Positions 33,090 to 44,313 of a stretch of 64,000 bases of DNA are shown here, one piece after another. A model generated the notes under the pieces. The model worked only from the letters and a program-made list of their open reading frames with translations, did not search any database and was not told the DNA's origin. The position numbers and the translations under genes are program-made. Position 1 is the stretch's first letter; each line of letters begins with the position of its first letter. The DNA is from Prototheca cutis (lineage: Eukaryota; Chlorophyta; Trebouxiophyceae; Chlorellales; Chlorellaceae): NCBI GenBank assembly GCA_002897115.2, contig BCIH01000007.1, forward strand, positions 639,171 through 703,170. The letters run 5' to 3'.

Positions 33090-34817
33090 TCACAGCTTGG
33101 CTTCTAGCTGCTGGTGCGAGATGAGAAACTCCCGCAGCGTCTCCAGATCGGCTGGTGGCAGGGCTGGCACAACGTGGCCCTTGGTATGGTTGATCACCAC
33201 CGGCTCGTCAAAGCATTCTATCAAGTGGTTGGTCAGCTGCAAAAGGGGGGTGGAATGCCGGCTGAGGAAGCGTCCCGGCAAAGGCTCATTGTCCACAGGT
33301 CAGTGCGGCTTGACTCATCCCATCCTCCGCCCATAGGTACTACTCCGTAGACACGAGCCCTCCCTCTCGCCATGCAGACTGCATCCTCGAAAAGCAAGCG
33401 ACGTCTTCGTACCTCCTTGATGGGATCGCGGTCGCCGATGATATGGATTGCGGGCACCTCTGCCAGTGCTTCGTAGATCGGGTTCAGCTCCTTGATGCGA
33501 AGCCTGAGGGGTTGGCGCGTTCATGGGATATAGTTTCCATGCAAACTGCCCGGTTGAGACCAGCCATTCCAATGGTGCCAGTCAGAAGCGAACGAGACGG
33601 GCACCCACATGAGTTGTTCATGCAAAACAATTTTGGCAGATACAGTCGCTGCTATTCCAAGATCTCTCCCCCAAGGACATCTCTCCAGCATTTCTGCGGC
33701 AACGCCCCACCGCTGACCATCACCATCACCAGCAGGACTTAGGGATGCGCCCCCCCCCCCCCCCCCCCTTCCACCACACGCTCACTTGATGCCGGCGAAG
33801 CCAACCATGAAACGGAGCTTGGGCAGGTCCTGGAACATCCGGCCGCTCCACTGCAGCGCCATGACGAGGGAGGCCATGGCGCCTCCCTGGCTAAAGCCCA
33901 TGACGCCTGCAGGAAAGAACAAAAGGTCGGCATGACGTCAGAACCACGGTGCCGGCCACACGGAGCTCGCCTGTGTCAAGTACCAGGCAGGCAAGCACTC
34001 TGCATGGCAGTGAGGACGCCGTGCGATGGCGACGCCACTTCCCCGCACCATCAAAGGGTCCCTGCTCGCGCATGGTCTCTTCGGCCAGCTTCATCGCGGC
34101 TTCCCAGCTCAGCATCTCCCACTGTCCATTGGGCTTCTGCGTCACGTTCCACCACCTGACATGGAGATGGTGGGGAGGATTTTATCAAGGAAAGGCCATA
34201 CTTGTTGTCTAGCTGGAGGCTTGACCTCAGTTATTTGCTGCACCTGCCCGTCACAGACTGCTGACACCCAAGTAGGGTCCCCTTCACATTCCCCCCCCAA
34301 AGCACACGCACTCGTAGTAGGGACCCTCGAAGAATGGGGCCACGTCATCTGGGATGGGACCTGAGGCCGGGTTTGGCGCGTTGATGTAGGTGATCTGCGT
34401 GGCAGCACAAGTGAGAGACCAGGGAGGACATTGGAATGCATTCCGGCCACTCAGACAATGGTGTGGCAATAGCATGCAGACGTATTCAGCATAGGCCGGA
34501 ATATCATGAGGGATCGAGCATTCAACAGGCCCATACTATCTCTCTCCCCTCCCCCCGGGCCCACCCCCAAGCCCCGGTGGCCCCAGCGGTCCCCACCCCA
34601 ACCGCTGCGCACATCGAGCAGGTCCTCTAGGTCCTTGTCCAAGCCCACTCTGGACATCTGCATGTATGTGAAAACACATGTCGCATCGACGTCGAGCAAT
34701 GCGGGTTTGCGCTGGCAAAGGTCTTCCCAACTGGGCAGGGTCGCTCACCTGCTGTTGGAAAATCTTGGCGCTGGTACGAAAGCTGTGGAAGGCCAGGATG
34801 CGAAGTTTGCGTGCCAT
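33090..34817 (-). CDS. FSH/OVCA2-family serine hydrolase
   Basis: Exons 34749-34817, 34613-34657, 34312-34394, 34049-34155, 33786-33906, 33413-33503 and 33090-33236 give 220 residues, the usual size (OVCA2 is about 227). The start fits the family pattern RILAFHSFRTSAKIFQQQ. YINAPNPASG and GPYYEWWNV follow. The nucleophile elbow is GFSQG (Ser107), the acid is in IIGDRDP (Asp168 most likely), and the histidine is His193 in INHTKGHVVP. Together they make an alpha/beta-hydrolase triad. Family members are small cytosolic esterases of broad or fatty-acyl specificity; the substrate here is unknown. The short 45-base second exon is well supported by phase and by a GAT|GTGCGC donor. Confidence 0.9.
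33749..33769 (-). repeat. Homopolymer run in a hydrolase intron
   Basis: About 20 C on the + strand, so a G run on the transcribed sense strand, in the intron between exons 33786-33906 and 33413-33503. Sense-strand G runs recur in introns throughout the window (12320, 14088, 17977, 49427). Confidence 0.85.
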
Positions 34818-35167
34818 CCTTGCCAGCGACACAATTTCTCGCGCAACAAAGAATATTGTAACACAAGACTTAGTTGATCGAGTGTGTTGGAGCTCTTGAT
34901 GATGACAGGGCCGTCCGCCGTGGGTTAAGTGCATACTTGCATAATGCAGAATCTCGTAAGGGGTCTCCACGGGTGTCGGCCACGGACGGGGTGTCGCGGA
35001 ACTCCACGGATGGCCTCCATTGTGCCCGCTTTCCCGGCTCCGTTCAGCTCCTCAAGCCGGGCTTCACGGGATTTGTCGATGCAGAGCTGAAAATTTAGTA
35101 AAACTTGTTTTGGCATTCGTCAGTCTGTTGTGGGTCACCTGTCTCGGGCGTGCGCCAGGAACGGGCG
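34818..35167. other. Divergent promoter region
   Basis: Between the hydrolase start (-) and the RING gene start (+). The RING frame is open back to 35105 but the first ATG in frame is at 35168. Confidence 0.5.
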
Positions 35168-36960
35168 ATGTCTGAGAGACGCTGTCCCTTTTCTGGCGCG
35201 GTTCCGAGCGCCTCCACCAAAGCAGGCACCTCCCGTGCATCCAGGGATATGGGCACATGTCCTTACAGCGGCGCCAAGGCGCAGCCCTCGCCGGCCCCTG
35301 CCTCGTCGGCACAGCCTACGGGCTGTCCCTTCGTGAAGATGAAGATCTCGCGTGCGAGCGAGGACGGTGGGCCTAACGCCGCGCCGCCCAAGCCCGCACA
35401 CGAACAGGCAGAAGGTGCATGCGTGAAGGAAGCTGCCCGAGCAGCGGGCTGCCCCTTCCACGCCCAGATTCCCTCCGGCGCCAGGCAGGAAGATGGCGGC
35501 GCTGACCAGAAGGGTGGCGGCGACTCGGCGGGCGCTGCCGCGGCGTCCAAGTGCCCTTACCTTGCGGCAGCTACGGGCTCAAGCCAGCCCTCCACGCCTT
35601 CCGGCAGCGAGGCGCCCAAATGCCCGCTGGGCTTCACCTCGGGCGGCGGCGGCGGCGGCAGGCAGCAACGGCTCAGCGCCTTTCACTGCGTTGTGTGCAA
35701 GTCCATGCTGTATGACTGTGTGTCCACGGCGTGCGGCCACCGCTACTGCCGCGCGTGCATCGAGCGCTTTAGCGACTGCCCGCTCTGCGGCGCCGACGTC
35801 GGCCGGCTCACCCCCGCCCCCGACGTCCAAGGTGGGTCGGTGGAGCTGGTTTGGTTGTGTGGGAGGCGGCGCGGCGGCGCAATTGCGCTTATCTTTTTGA
35901 GAAAGAAAAGAATATGAAATCATCACCTGCATACAACAAATGATGTCCTTCGGCTCAACCAACACTAGTCGTTCACCCCCCGACACTCGTGTACCGCGAG
36001 CAGCTGCTGTGGAGTTGTACATCGATACACATGCCGAGGGCCACTCGATCTGGGAGCTGGAAGGACTGGCCGCACCGGCGGGCACGGCGGGTACCGAACC
36101 ACGCGGTCGTGCCAATTTCCTCCTCCAGCTGGGCCTGCGATCCCTGGCCGGTGGCAACGTCGCCGGGGGAGAGCACCGCCTGCAGCAGTGCCGCACCGTG
36201 CTGGAAGAGGCTGGCGCGGAGAGTGGTGCTGAGAAGAGTGCTGAGAACAGCGCTGAGGGCGAGAGTTCCGTGCCCGAGGCGAAACCAGAGCCAAGACCTG
36301 GTGCCGCCCCGGACCTGCGGTCTGACCCGACGCTGGCGCTGGCCACCGTGCGCGGCTGTCTCGGCGACTGCGCGAGGTCACGTGGGGCCGCACGCGAGGC
36401 ACTCGATCATTACGCCGCGGGCGCGGCGCTCCTGGAAAGCGCGGCAAGGGGGGACTGCCCAGAGGTGCTTTTGGGGTGGGGGGGTGGTCTTGTTGGGGGG
36501 AGAGGGGGTGGGGGGGATTTAAGAGCGCCGCGCAGAATTCTCTGTCACGTAGAAAAGAACAGGAAGATATCCCCTTCCTACTCTGCAGACACAGCAGACA
36601 CTTTCAGTGATGCTGAACAAGGTGGCAGAGCTGCACCACTCGCTGGGCAACGTAGCCGCGGCGCTTCCCTTTTATGAACGGGCTCTGTCTCTGCGTCAGG
36701 CGGCTGCAGCCGACTGCGATGCCGGCCGCGATCCGGCCGCATGGGTCACGGCGCAGCTGGCGCTGGCAACCAGTCTGGTCAAGACGGCCGACGCCCAGGC
36801 AGCCGCCGGCCGGGGCGGCGATGCTGACGGGTGCATGGCCCGAGCCGCCGACGCGCTGGGCACGCTGCGTTCCGCGGGAGCCGCGCTCGACCGGGGACAA
36901 GAAGCACGCTGCGCAGCGCTCGAAGCGTATTTAGAGGCTCACTCACCAAAGCCCTCCTGA
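35168..36960 (+). CDS. RING-finger protein with six Cys-Pro motifs and helical C-terminus
   Basis: Exons 35168-35831, 36004-36464 and 36589-36960 give 498 residues. Six Cys-Pro motifs of the form CP(F/Y/L) lie at residues 6, 31, 53, 95, 129 and 152 (CPFSG, CPYSG, CPFVK, CPFHA, CPYLA, CPLGF), separated by low-complexity Ala/Ser/Pro linkers. A C3HC4 RING follows with ligands Cys174, Cys177, Cys189, His191, Cys194, Cys197, Cys204 and Cys207, suggesting a ubiquitin ligase. The C-terminal half is helical and TPR-like (ELHHSLGNVAAALPFYERAL is a good TPR helix pair), probably for substrate binding. I know of no established function for this architecture. Cys-Pro pairs resemble heme-regulatory motifs, but heme binding here is speculation. 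Confidence 0.82.
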
Positions 36961-37601
36961 GCGGGAGTTGTGCAGCGGGGGCTGAGGTGACTTTAGGGGA
37001 AATCTTCTTTGCAAACGGCCGACCAAAAGCCGCTGCAGCTTCTCTTGCATCTCGTGCCGCCACATGTCATGCTATGCCGCCCGGCAGGGTCCGCACACAA
37101 GCTTGGAATTTTGTTCTTCTCTGCTACTGAAAGCGGCTCTTGTTTTCTCCTGATCCTCACAGACGGGAGCCTGAGGCTTCCGTTTCAATATATCACTCCA
37201 GCATGCGCATGCACGTGCGCGCACAGCCAGTCTCCAGTCCCGGCTGCACCCGCATCCGTCGCCCCACCGACCCCTCTTTGCTTCAGCACATCATGTAGTA
37301 GCTCGCGTAAGATTTTACAATGCAATCGTCGACATTCTGCGACCAGAGGGGTGGATGAATGGACACACACTCCAGGTGCAGGCAGTGCTCAGCAGCGAGG
37401 GATCGTCGCCCAGACTTTCTTCACAAAATTCTTCAGCCCGCCAGCCATGGCAGAGCCGGCGTCTCGACCGACGACAAGATACAGATTCCTTCTTTCCATA
37501 AGACATTCTTCGGACAAGGGTTGAGAAATCAGCGGTGGTTGGGAGGGTCTCCCGGTTGCAGGCCTCTCCAGGCACGCAGACGTACATGCGTTGCCCATGC
37601 A
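36961..37601. other. Convergent intergenic region
   Basis: 3' regions of the RING gene and of the membrane-protein gene. No domain-bearing frame seen. Confidence 0.5.
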
Positions 37602-38949
37602 TCAGGCCACAGACACCGAAGACGGCTGTGAAGCCAGCGTCGCCACAACGGCACCGGCGCTGCCAGCAGTCTTATGCGCCACCGAGGCGAACGCGGGCCA
37701 GACAGTATCTTCCTGCCCGTCTGCAGGCGCAGGCGGCAGGAGGCGCAGCTCCGGGAGACGGAGCGTGCCTCGGCACCGCGCACGCTCGAGCCGCGCGCCC
37801 GCAGCCTGTCCGGCGATGCTGCCTGCCAGCGTCAGCGCCAGCGCCCAGTTGGGCAGGAGCACGGCCTTCCGTAGCATGGCCACGAAGGGCACGGCAAAGT
37901 GCACGGCCAGGAACCACGCGGGCGAGAACTTTTCCGTGTGCTCCCGCACGACGCCAGAGGGCACGTTGCCAAGGAATGCAACGGCCGCGAGCGCCGCTCC
38001 CCGAACGGGCAGGCCGTGCGGCCTGAGACCGCGCACGGCCGAAAGGCCCGCAATCGTGCCGCGGAGGTAGGTGATGGGCGCCGGGCAGCGCAGGTGCCCT
38101 GCTCGCGTCGTCGGGAGCAGCGCGGCCAGAGGACCCAAAGCGCGTAGCGGGCACGCGCCACCTGGCGCCGCGCCGCGCGAAGACTGCGACAGGTTCTGGA
38201 TGCGGGGTCGGCCCTTGACCCCGCCGCCGGCGCCAGANCCCTTGCCCCCACGGGAGGCGCGCGCCTTGTGCTTGTCCCCGCCACCGCTGTCCTGGTTCTT
38301 CTGCTTCCGTGCCCGCAGCCGGCGCAAGAACTTGCCGGGATCAGGCTGCAACAAAAAAAGGGGGTTGGGGGAGGGTTGAGCAAGGGTGAGGGCACTGCCA
38401 CCAAGCAGCCAATCCGGAAGGGCCAGATTGCCCGGGCCGATCACTCGTGCACGTCCTCCCCAGCCGTCTGGCGCAGCCACTCAGCCACCTGTTCCTGGCA
38501 ACACAGCACGACCCATGGAAAAATACACAAACCCAGCATGTCCCGCACAGCGCCATGTCACGCACCAGGTTGCCAAAACGGGAGGAGCTCATGGAGGCAA
38601 AGGGCAGGGCGGCGAGACCGCCGCGAGAAGTTGACACCTCGGCCTTCGCATCGCGTCGCTCAGCCAGTGCGGTCCTGGAAAGTTCCTCAACAGGCTCGGC
38701 GATGGTCAAGGGGCAGCGCTCCTCCTTGGGTGGGAGCGGGATGGCACCCTGAGGCCCGTGGAACAGGCTGAAAGCGGTGTGGAAGGACAGCGCATCCTCT
38801 GGGAACAGCGGTGTGGAAGGTCCTACATCCACCACGGGCTTGAAGGGGTTGATCGCCAGCTGGAGGGCAAACTGCTCGCCCTGTTCTGCCGCGACACGGC
38901 GGAGGAATGGGCACGCAGTCACCCCTTCCCTCAGGCCCGCGTCACACAT
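37602..38949 (-). CDS. Conserved membrane protein of unknown function
   Basis: Exons 38566-38949, 38453-38494 and 37602-38345 give 389 residues, phases closed. The N-terminal part (MCDAGLREGVTACPFLRRVA, then VDVGPSTPLFPEDALSFHTA) reads as a soluble domain. A basic Gly/Lys linker follows (PDPGKFLRRLRARKQK). The C-terminal half has two or three hydrophobic segments, the clearest around WFLAVHFAVPFVAMLRKAV and NWALALTLAGSIAGQ. The conserved-looking block GVVREHTEKFSPAWFLAVHF is reminiscent of plant and algal hypothetical proteins, but I cannot name the family or a function. One N at 38238. The start is the first ATG of an open exon and is plausible. Confidence 0.65.
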
Positions 38950-39637
38950 TGGACCCGTTGTCCAATGCTAGCAAGCTCAAGGCAAGATCCTCAGGTTTGG
39001 GGTGCAGAGGGGAAGGGTCGAGAACAGGGGAGACTTTTTCGCCTGGTCGATAGCCAGGACGGGGTGGTGTCAGCATCAACGGTTTGACCCCGGCGAAAGG
39101 TAATCGCTGGGTGCGTTGGGCCCAAAACTGAGCATGGTCTCCATTTCACAGCTCACCTCAAACATCAGTAAGTCCATAGATTCACATGCGTGAACTGCTT
39201 GTATAATTTTCTATAAAGCTATGGTGCATCCATGTGTTGGCAGGCCAGTTTCCGTGCACCGGTTTGGCAAACGCCTNTGTGCAGGCGCTTCGGCATCCCA
39301 GGCAGCACAGATTGACCATGCAGAGAGCAAACCACAGGAAAAAATGTGATCATTTCACTGCAGAAGATGAAATTTTCACGTGCCATTCCCTGCACTCTCA
39401 ATGGTCACATGTACAAGTTTTGGTTCTCGTCCAATGAACATGCACTGCTTCCTTCCCAAAACGCTGATTTCGGCGCCGGATCGGCGTACCAGGCATTTTA
39501 ACAGTCTGTATGCCCGCATCGACGCACATGGACATATGGGAAAGGGGCTGCGACAAGTGCTGACCTGCAAGGACTGATCGCTTTTGTGCTTGAGATACTG
39601 ACGACGACCGACATCCTCCGCGCCGGCGTCGAGAGGC
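38950..39637. other. Divergent intergenic region
   Basis: Upstream of both the membrane-protein gene and GET1. AT-richer between 39170 and 39480. Only short unsupported frames; one N at 39277. Confidence 0.45.
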
Positions 39638-40556
39638 ATGCTGTCGCCTGCCCTTTTGATATTCTTAATAGTGCTCCTGAAAGAGATCCTGATTGGAGTA
39701 CTGCAGTGGTATCTGGTGAGTTTGCTGACCCGCTTTTGTGCCCGTGGGGTGGGAAGTAGGTACGAGACCGAGGACGCATACCCTTCCCCCAGGTGGAGGC
39801 CTCTTTGCTGGTCCTTGCCCTGAACCCACCACCGCCCATCCCCTCTCCCAGGTGACGGACACTTCAGCCCAGCAGCAGCGACTCAAGGCACAGGCCAAGG
39901 ATTTGCGACAAGAGATCCCCCAGCTGAATACGCCGCAGACCTTCGTGCAGTGTGCTAAGGCCGAACGCAAGCTCGTGGCCATTGAGCGGGAATTGGACCG
40001 CCTGACGGCCGCCGAGGTATGTGCTTGCGTGTAGTTCGAGACTGCTGTATCGCACGCCCTGGTTTGCATGACGCATGCTTGAATTTGGTCGAGGGCAATG
40101 GGGAATGGGGTGCTGGTGATCGCACCGGAGTGTTCCCTGCCCTGCCTCCACCCTCGTGCCCAAACACATCTTCCTTGAACCCGCCTCTCTGCAACACAGG
40201 CCTCGGCCAAGGCACACCCAGCGCTGTACGTTCCACGGGTTCTCCAGGGACTGCTGGTGGCGTTTGTCGTCTACACCGTGTGGTGGCGGGGCGCCGGACT
40301 GCTGGGAGGGGTGGAGCTCCCGGCCATCGACTGGCCCCTGATGAGCCGGCTGCTGTCCCAGCCAGGTCCGCAACATGGGGAGAGTAAGAATGAGGAGGGG
40401 AAGGTGTACTCCTGAATTTCAAACCGACAAGCTTACCCTCCTTCCTATGTTCCAGGCATCCGTGCTGCGATGGTCTGGACCATGATATGCCAGCGGTCTG
40501 CCAGGCTGGCGGTGCAGGGCGCTCGCGGTGCATTGGAGCTGCTGGCCAAAACATAA
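39638..40556 (+). CDS. GET1: GET1/WRB tail-anchored protein insertion receptor
   Basis: Exons 39638-39715, 39852-40016, 40200-40383 and 40456-40556 give 175 residues, matching human WRB (174). An N-terminal membrane segment (LLIFLIVLLKEILIGVLQWY) is followed by a charged coiled coil (QQQRLKAQAKDLRQEIPQLN, then TPQTFVQCAKAERKLVAIER), the region that binds GET3. Two further membrane segments follow (YVPRVLQGLLVAFVVYTVWW and AAMVWTMICQ). GET1 with GET2 inserts tail-anchored proteins into the ER; plastid relatives also exist. The third exon could end earlier at 40370 without changing phase, removing HGE-type residues; I prefer the GTAAGA donor. Length, topology and the LNTPQTF motif make the call strong. 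Confidence 0.87.
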
Positions 40557-40842
40557 ACGACGACCAGAGACATATTTTTTGCTTGGCGTATGTACGTGCC
40601 ATGGAGCGGCAATTCATTGATGGGGTGCCCAGACGGGCCAGGCAGGATCGGATTTGCCAGCGACCCTGTTTAAAACCTGTGGAGTGCAAGCACCTGGTTT
40701 CTCGCTCCGCGTGGCCATCGTGCAGCTTGGCATGGAAGCCGACGCTGCCATTGTGGAGCGGTGTAACACTTCTGGCCAGGCAATTGCCATGTGACATGCA
40801 TGTGCATCGGTGTGCCGATCGGGGAGGGCCCGGTGGCCGGGG
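40557..40842. other. Spacer between GET1 and the palmitoyltransferase
   Basis: Same-strand intergenic stretch of 286 bases. Nothing recognised; it should hold the promoter of the next gene. Confidence 0.5.
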
Positions 40843-42740
40843 ATGAGGCCCGTGGACCGCCTGCGAGTCCTGAGGGGATTCCGAGCCATGCGGCGGGCAC
40901 TCCCAGCGTTTTCTGTGACTGATCTTGATGTGTTCCGGTACCTGCGATGCCTGCGACACCTGGGCAAGGTCATGCTCCTGGTGGTCTTCGGTCTGGCATG
41001 GCTGGAGGTGGAAGCGGTGATCCAGTGCACCCTCGCCCCCGCATGGAGCCAGGGAGGCCTGCTCGTGCGCAGCGGGGTCCTCGTGACCTCGCTGCTCCTG
41101 TGCTTTCTGGTGAGCGTGCACCACAAGGAGGCCGGGGGGTAGTCAGGGTGCTGGACGTTGGGTTGCCCAGTGACTGGAACACCCACGACCCATGCTGCTG
41201 TTGCCCCCAATAACTCACTGTGGGCATCACCCCTCCCCCCTCCCATACAGATCGTCATGCTGCTATGGTCGTACCTGGCGACATTTGCGGCAGACCCTGG
41301 CTTGGTGCCGCCCGGCTGGCAGCCATTTGACCTGCCGCCGGTGAGCGGCGTACCAGGCACTGTTGTAGCGGCGTGCATGATTTAGGCGCCCACCTGTGCT
41401 GATTGGGTGGCGGTGTTGTCGTTGTCGCTGCTTCAACAGCTGTGCGCCTTTGGTCGCAATAATAGCCGAACCCTGGACGTACCATCTACATCCCCTTCCC
41501 TCACGCGCGCACGCAAACACATAAATCACACCACACGTCCAGGGCATGGATTACACCTCCGCTGACATCCATTGCATGGCCGACGACTTCCTGGAGTACG
41601 TCGAGCACTGCGACGACCCGGTGCAGAGGCACCTGCTGCGACCCCGGTACTGCAAGAACTGCCAGGGCTGGAAGCCGCCGCGGGCACACCACTGCAGCGT
41701 CACCAAGCGCTGCGTCCTGAAAATGGACCACTGGTATGTTGTGTTTGCGCATTTTGTCAGGGAGTTTGGTGAATATACTGTTTTGTTTGTGTTGTTTGGG
41801 GGGGAGCACTGCCTTTCTTACAGGAGGACCCTGGACAGCTGTCCACCCAGTGGCTGTTGCTGGTGAGCTGGCACACTGGCCACAAAACCACCTCCATTCA
41901 CATAACTGCAGGTGTGTCTGGGTGCTCAACTGCGTCGGCCTGTACAATTACAAGTATTTTGTCCTATTCCTTGGTTACACAGACGCCGCCTGCTGGCTCT
42001 GGTGAGGGGGTTGGACTGCGAGGGGATGGGTTGATCGATTTTCGGCCGGGGATGTTTGGGAGTGCACGGCAGCTTGGGGCCCAGGGCCATGCATCGTCGT
42101 CATCTGCAGTAATCTGCTTGGGCTGGTGGAGAGCAGATGGGAGTGATGCCGTAGTCGCAAGGCGGCATGCCGTCGTGGGGCCGTGTATCCGCCCTGTCCC
42201 TCACGGCAAATGCCCATTCCCCGCCCCACAGCGCGCTGGCGCTGCTGCGGCCTTGCATATACTTTTTCCAGACGCCCGCCACGTCGCTGCGGCTGCTGCT
42301 GCTGGGGTTTATCAGCTTTGTGTTTGCAGCGGTATTTGCCCTGGCGCTGCTGGCCTTCCTAGGCATGCACCTCCGGCTCATTTCCAAAAATCAGACCACC
42401 ATCGAAGCCTTTGAAAAGGCACCCGTCACGTGAGTGGCTGGGAGGGGACGGGGTGGGTTGGGCTACGTTGGAGAAAAGGAGTATTGGACACAAATTTTCC
42501 GTCCGCAGAATGATCCATCGCTCGGAAATCTCCCGATGCAAATCAAATCCTCAGCATGATCCATCCATGCACAACAGGCCATGGCCATACGATCAGGGAA
42601 CCCGCAAAAACTTTGAGGAGGTGTTTGGCTGGCAAAAGCGGTTTTGGTGGCTGCCGATGCGACCAGAGGCGGAGCAGGCGGCGCTGCGCCGAGCCTACCT
42701 GGAATGGACGCTGCCCTGTCCAACCTATCCCGAAGTGTGA
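40843..42740 (+). CDS. DHHC-family protein S-acyltransferase with DHWC active site
   Basis: Exons 40843-41109, 41251-41340, 41543-41733, 41912-42001, 42232-42429 and 42509-42740 give 355 residues. Two N-terminal membrane helices precede the Cys-rich domain: [29 protein letters not shown] at the exon end, then [16 protein letters not shown]. Two more helices ([20 protein letters not shown]) and the TTxE motif (NQTTIEAFE) follow. Family members palmitoylate cysteines at Golgi, ER or plasma membrane. The catalytic tetrapeptide is Asp181-His182-Trp183-Cys184: the catalytic Asp, first His and Cys are kept, but the second His is Trp. The codon is split TG|G across a GT..AG intron and no other splice in frame restores His. 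DHYC variants are active in yeast, so activity is plausible. Confidence 0.88.
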
Positions 42741-43181
42741 AGCCCAAGACATCGTGGATCCTAGCCTGGATGCACTGGCTGCGCCTGTGCAACATAAGCT
42801 GCTAGGAATTTTAGGTCTGGCCCAAGGCCCCCCCCCCAAAAAAAAAGGCGAGAGAAATAAATAACAGTCCCAATCGTCAACAAATTTCCCTGCTCTGCTG
42901 CACAAGCAATGCAGCAGCCTCTGAACCCTTGTTTCCTTGAATATTACATTGTACACAGCTTGCAGAGAGACACGCCACAATGAAGCAGTGCCGTGGTGCA
43001 ATCCGACACCACCCTCGGGACGCTCGATTCTTCAGTCAGGCAATGCCCAGTGTGTGAGCCCACTGAAAGCATCAGAACCAGGTTCCCACACGATGTGCCT
43101 TGCCATTCAGCTCCATCGGGACCTCGCCAGTGGGCCCCAGGTCGAGGGGCGAGCTCCAGGGGACTCGCGGCCTCAACAGGC
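42741..43181. other. Convergent intergenic region
   Basis: 3' regions of the palmitoyltransferase and the NDUFB4-like gene. Holds a compound C-then-A homopolymer at 42829-42846 and an AATAAATAA stretch just after it that could serve polyadenylation. Confidence 0.5.
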
Positions 43182-43612
43182 TCAGTTCTCGCCGCCCCAC
43201 ACCTGCCGCCGCGGTCGTCCGGCGCGGTCGTCCACGTGCTCGTACTCCATCACACTGCAACACAATGGAATTGGCGTAAAGGAGTGCCCGACAGCTCCCT
43301 GTCGGAAACCGACCCAGGCTCCTCAGTTTGTGGGCCTACAAACCACCCACCACTGCCAGACCATCCCTGCCCCAGCCACCGGTGCTCGCACATGACGGAG
43401 TAGACGGCATAGGGGACCAGTATGCCAAAGGTGGCGACCTGCGTCAAGGTCTTGGCGTCCCACTTGAACTCCTCCTCGACCAGCTCGCGCCGGGCAGCCC
43501 ACTGCTCGATGTACTTGTTGGGCTTCACGGGCAGATCGCCGACGTGGCGCCGCTGCTGCAGCTGCAGAGCATTGCGTGTCAGACGCGCCGTGTTGCGCAG
43601 GAGAGCGGCCAT
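43182..43612 (-). CDS. NDUFB4: Complex I B15/NDUFB4-like accessory subunit
   Basis: Exons 43380-43612 and 43182-43254 give 101 residues. The N-terminus is Arg/Leu/Ala-rich with a likely mitochondrial presequence (MAALLRNTARLTRNALQLQQ). A helix-rich segment (NKYIEQWAARRELVEEEFKW) leads into one membrane segment (TLTQVATFGILVPYAVYSVM), then a short polar tail ending RQVWGGEN. The layout of charged helix, FxWDAKTxxxxxxFGxLVP transmembrane span and short tail matches NDUFB4 (B15) of the complex I membrane arm. Similarity is by pattern only and another small inner-membrane subunit is possible. Confidence 0.6.
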
Positions 43613-44313
43613 GGCGGTGTGCGGCACGTGTGTCTAGCCCAAGTTGGTCCTTGCTGGCCACTGGGAGCCCCTGGCCTTCCCCGGTTCCCGGCGGTCGAGC
43701 CTTTGGCGGTTCGCGAAGCGGAAGGAAAGTGTTGAGGACAATGTTCAGCACGAATTAATTCACAGGGGGCTCTGGTTACCACACGGGTTCGGGCCCCGGT
43801 GTGCTTGGCTGGCGGAGAGCGAGTTGTCATCGTGCCGGGACGAACCAGCCCCCGAGGGAGGGGTCGACGGGTGCACATCCCGGTGCAACCTCCTCTTTTC
43901 ATCCAGCTGCGATCCAGGATCTTTCCCCCAAGCTGCTTGCCTGCCTCTCTGACTGAATCCTGCGATATAATACATCAAAACTGGGTTTAAATGCTTACAT
44001 CTACGACACGTGCAGTGGGAACAGGTGTTCATCCCCAATCTCTTCGTCGGCTTCTGAAGGAAGTGGGGAAGGTGCCAAGCCCGCGCCATGCATAACACGA
44101 GCCCAAAGATGAACCGAGGATTGATGATCGTCATCGCGCCCTTGCAACAACCCCGCAGTGCCGGGGTCCCAAAATTTACACCAGTCGTCGTGTGCGAGTG
44201 TTTTGCTAGGGCCCCCAAAAAGAGAGCTGCCTTTGCATGCGCGTAATTGCGCGACAAATCACCGGGCATGTGATGCGCTTTCCTCAGAAAACGCCATCCC
44301 CCGCCGGTAATCA
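43613..44313. other. Intergenic region
   Basis: 5' side of the NDUFB4-like gene and 3' side of PCCB, both minus strand. Several open frames overlap but are extensions of antisense shadows. Nothing recognised. Confidence 0.45.
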
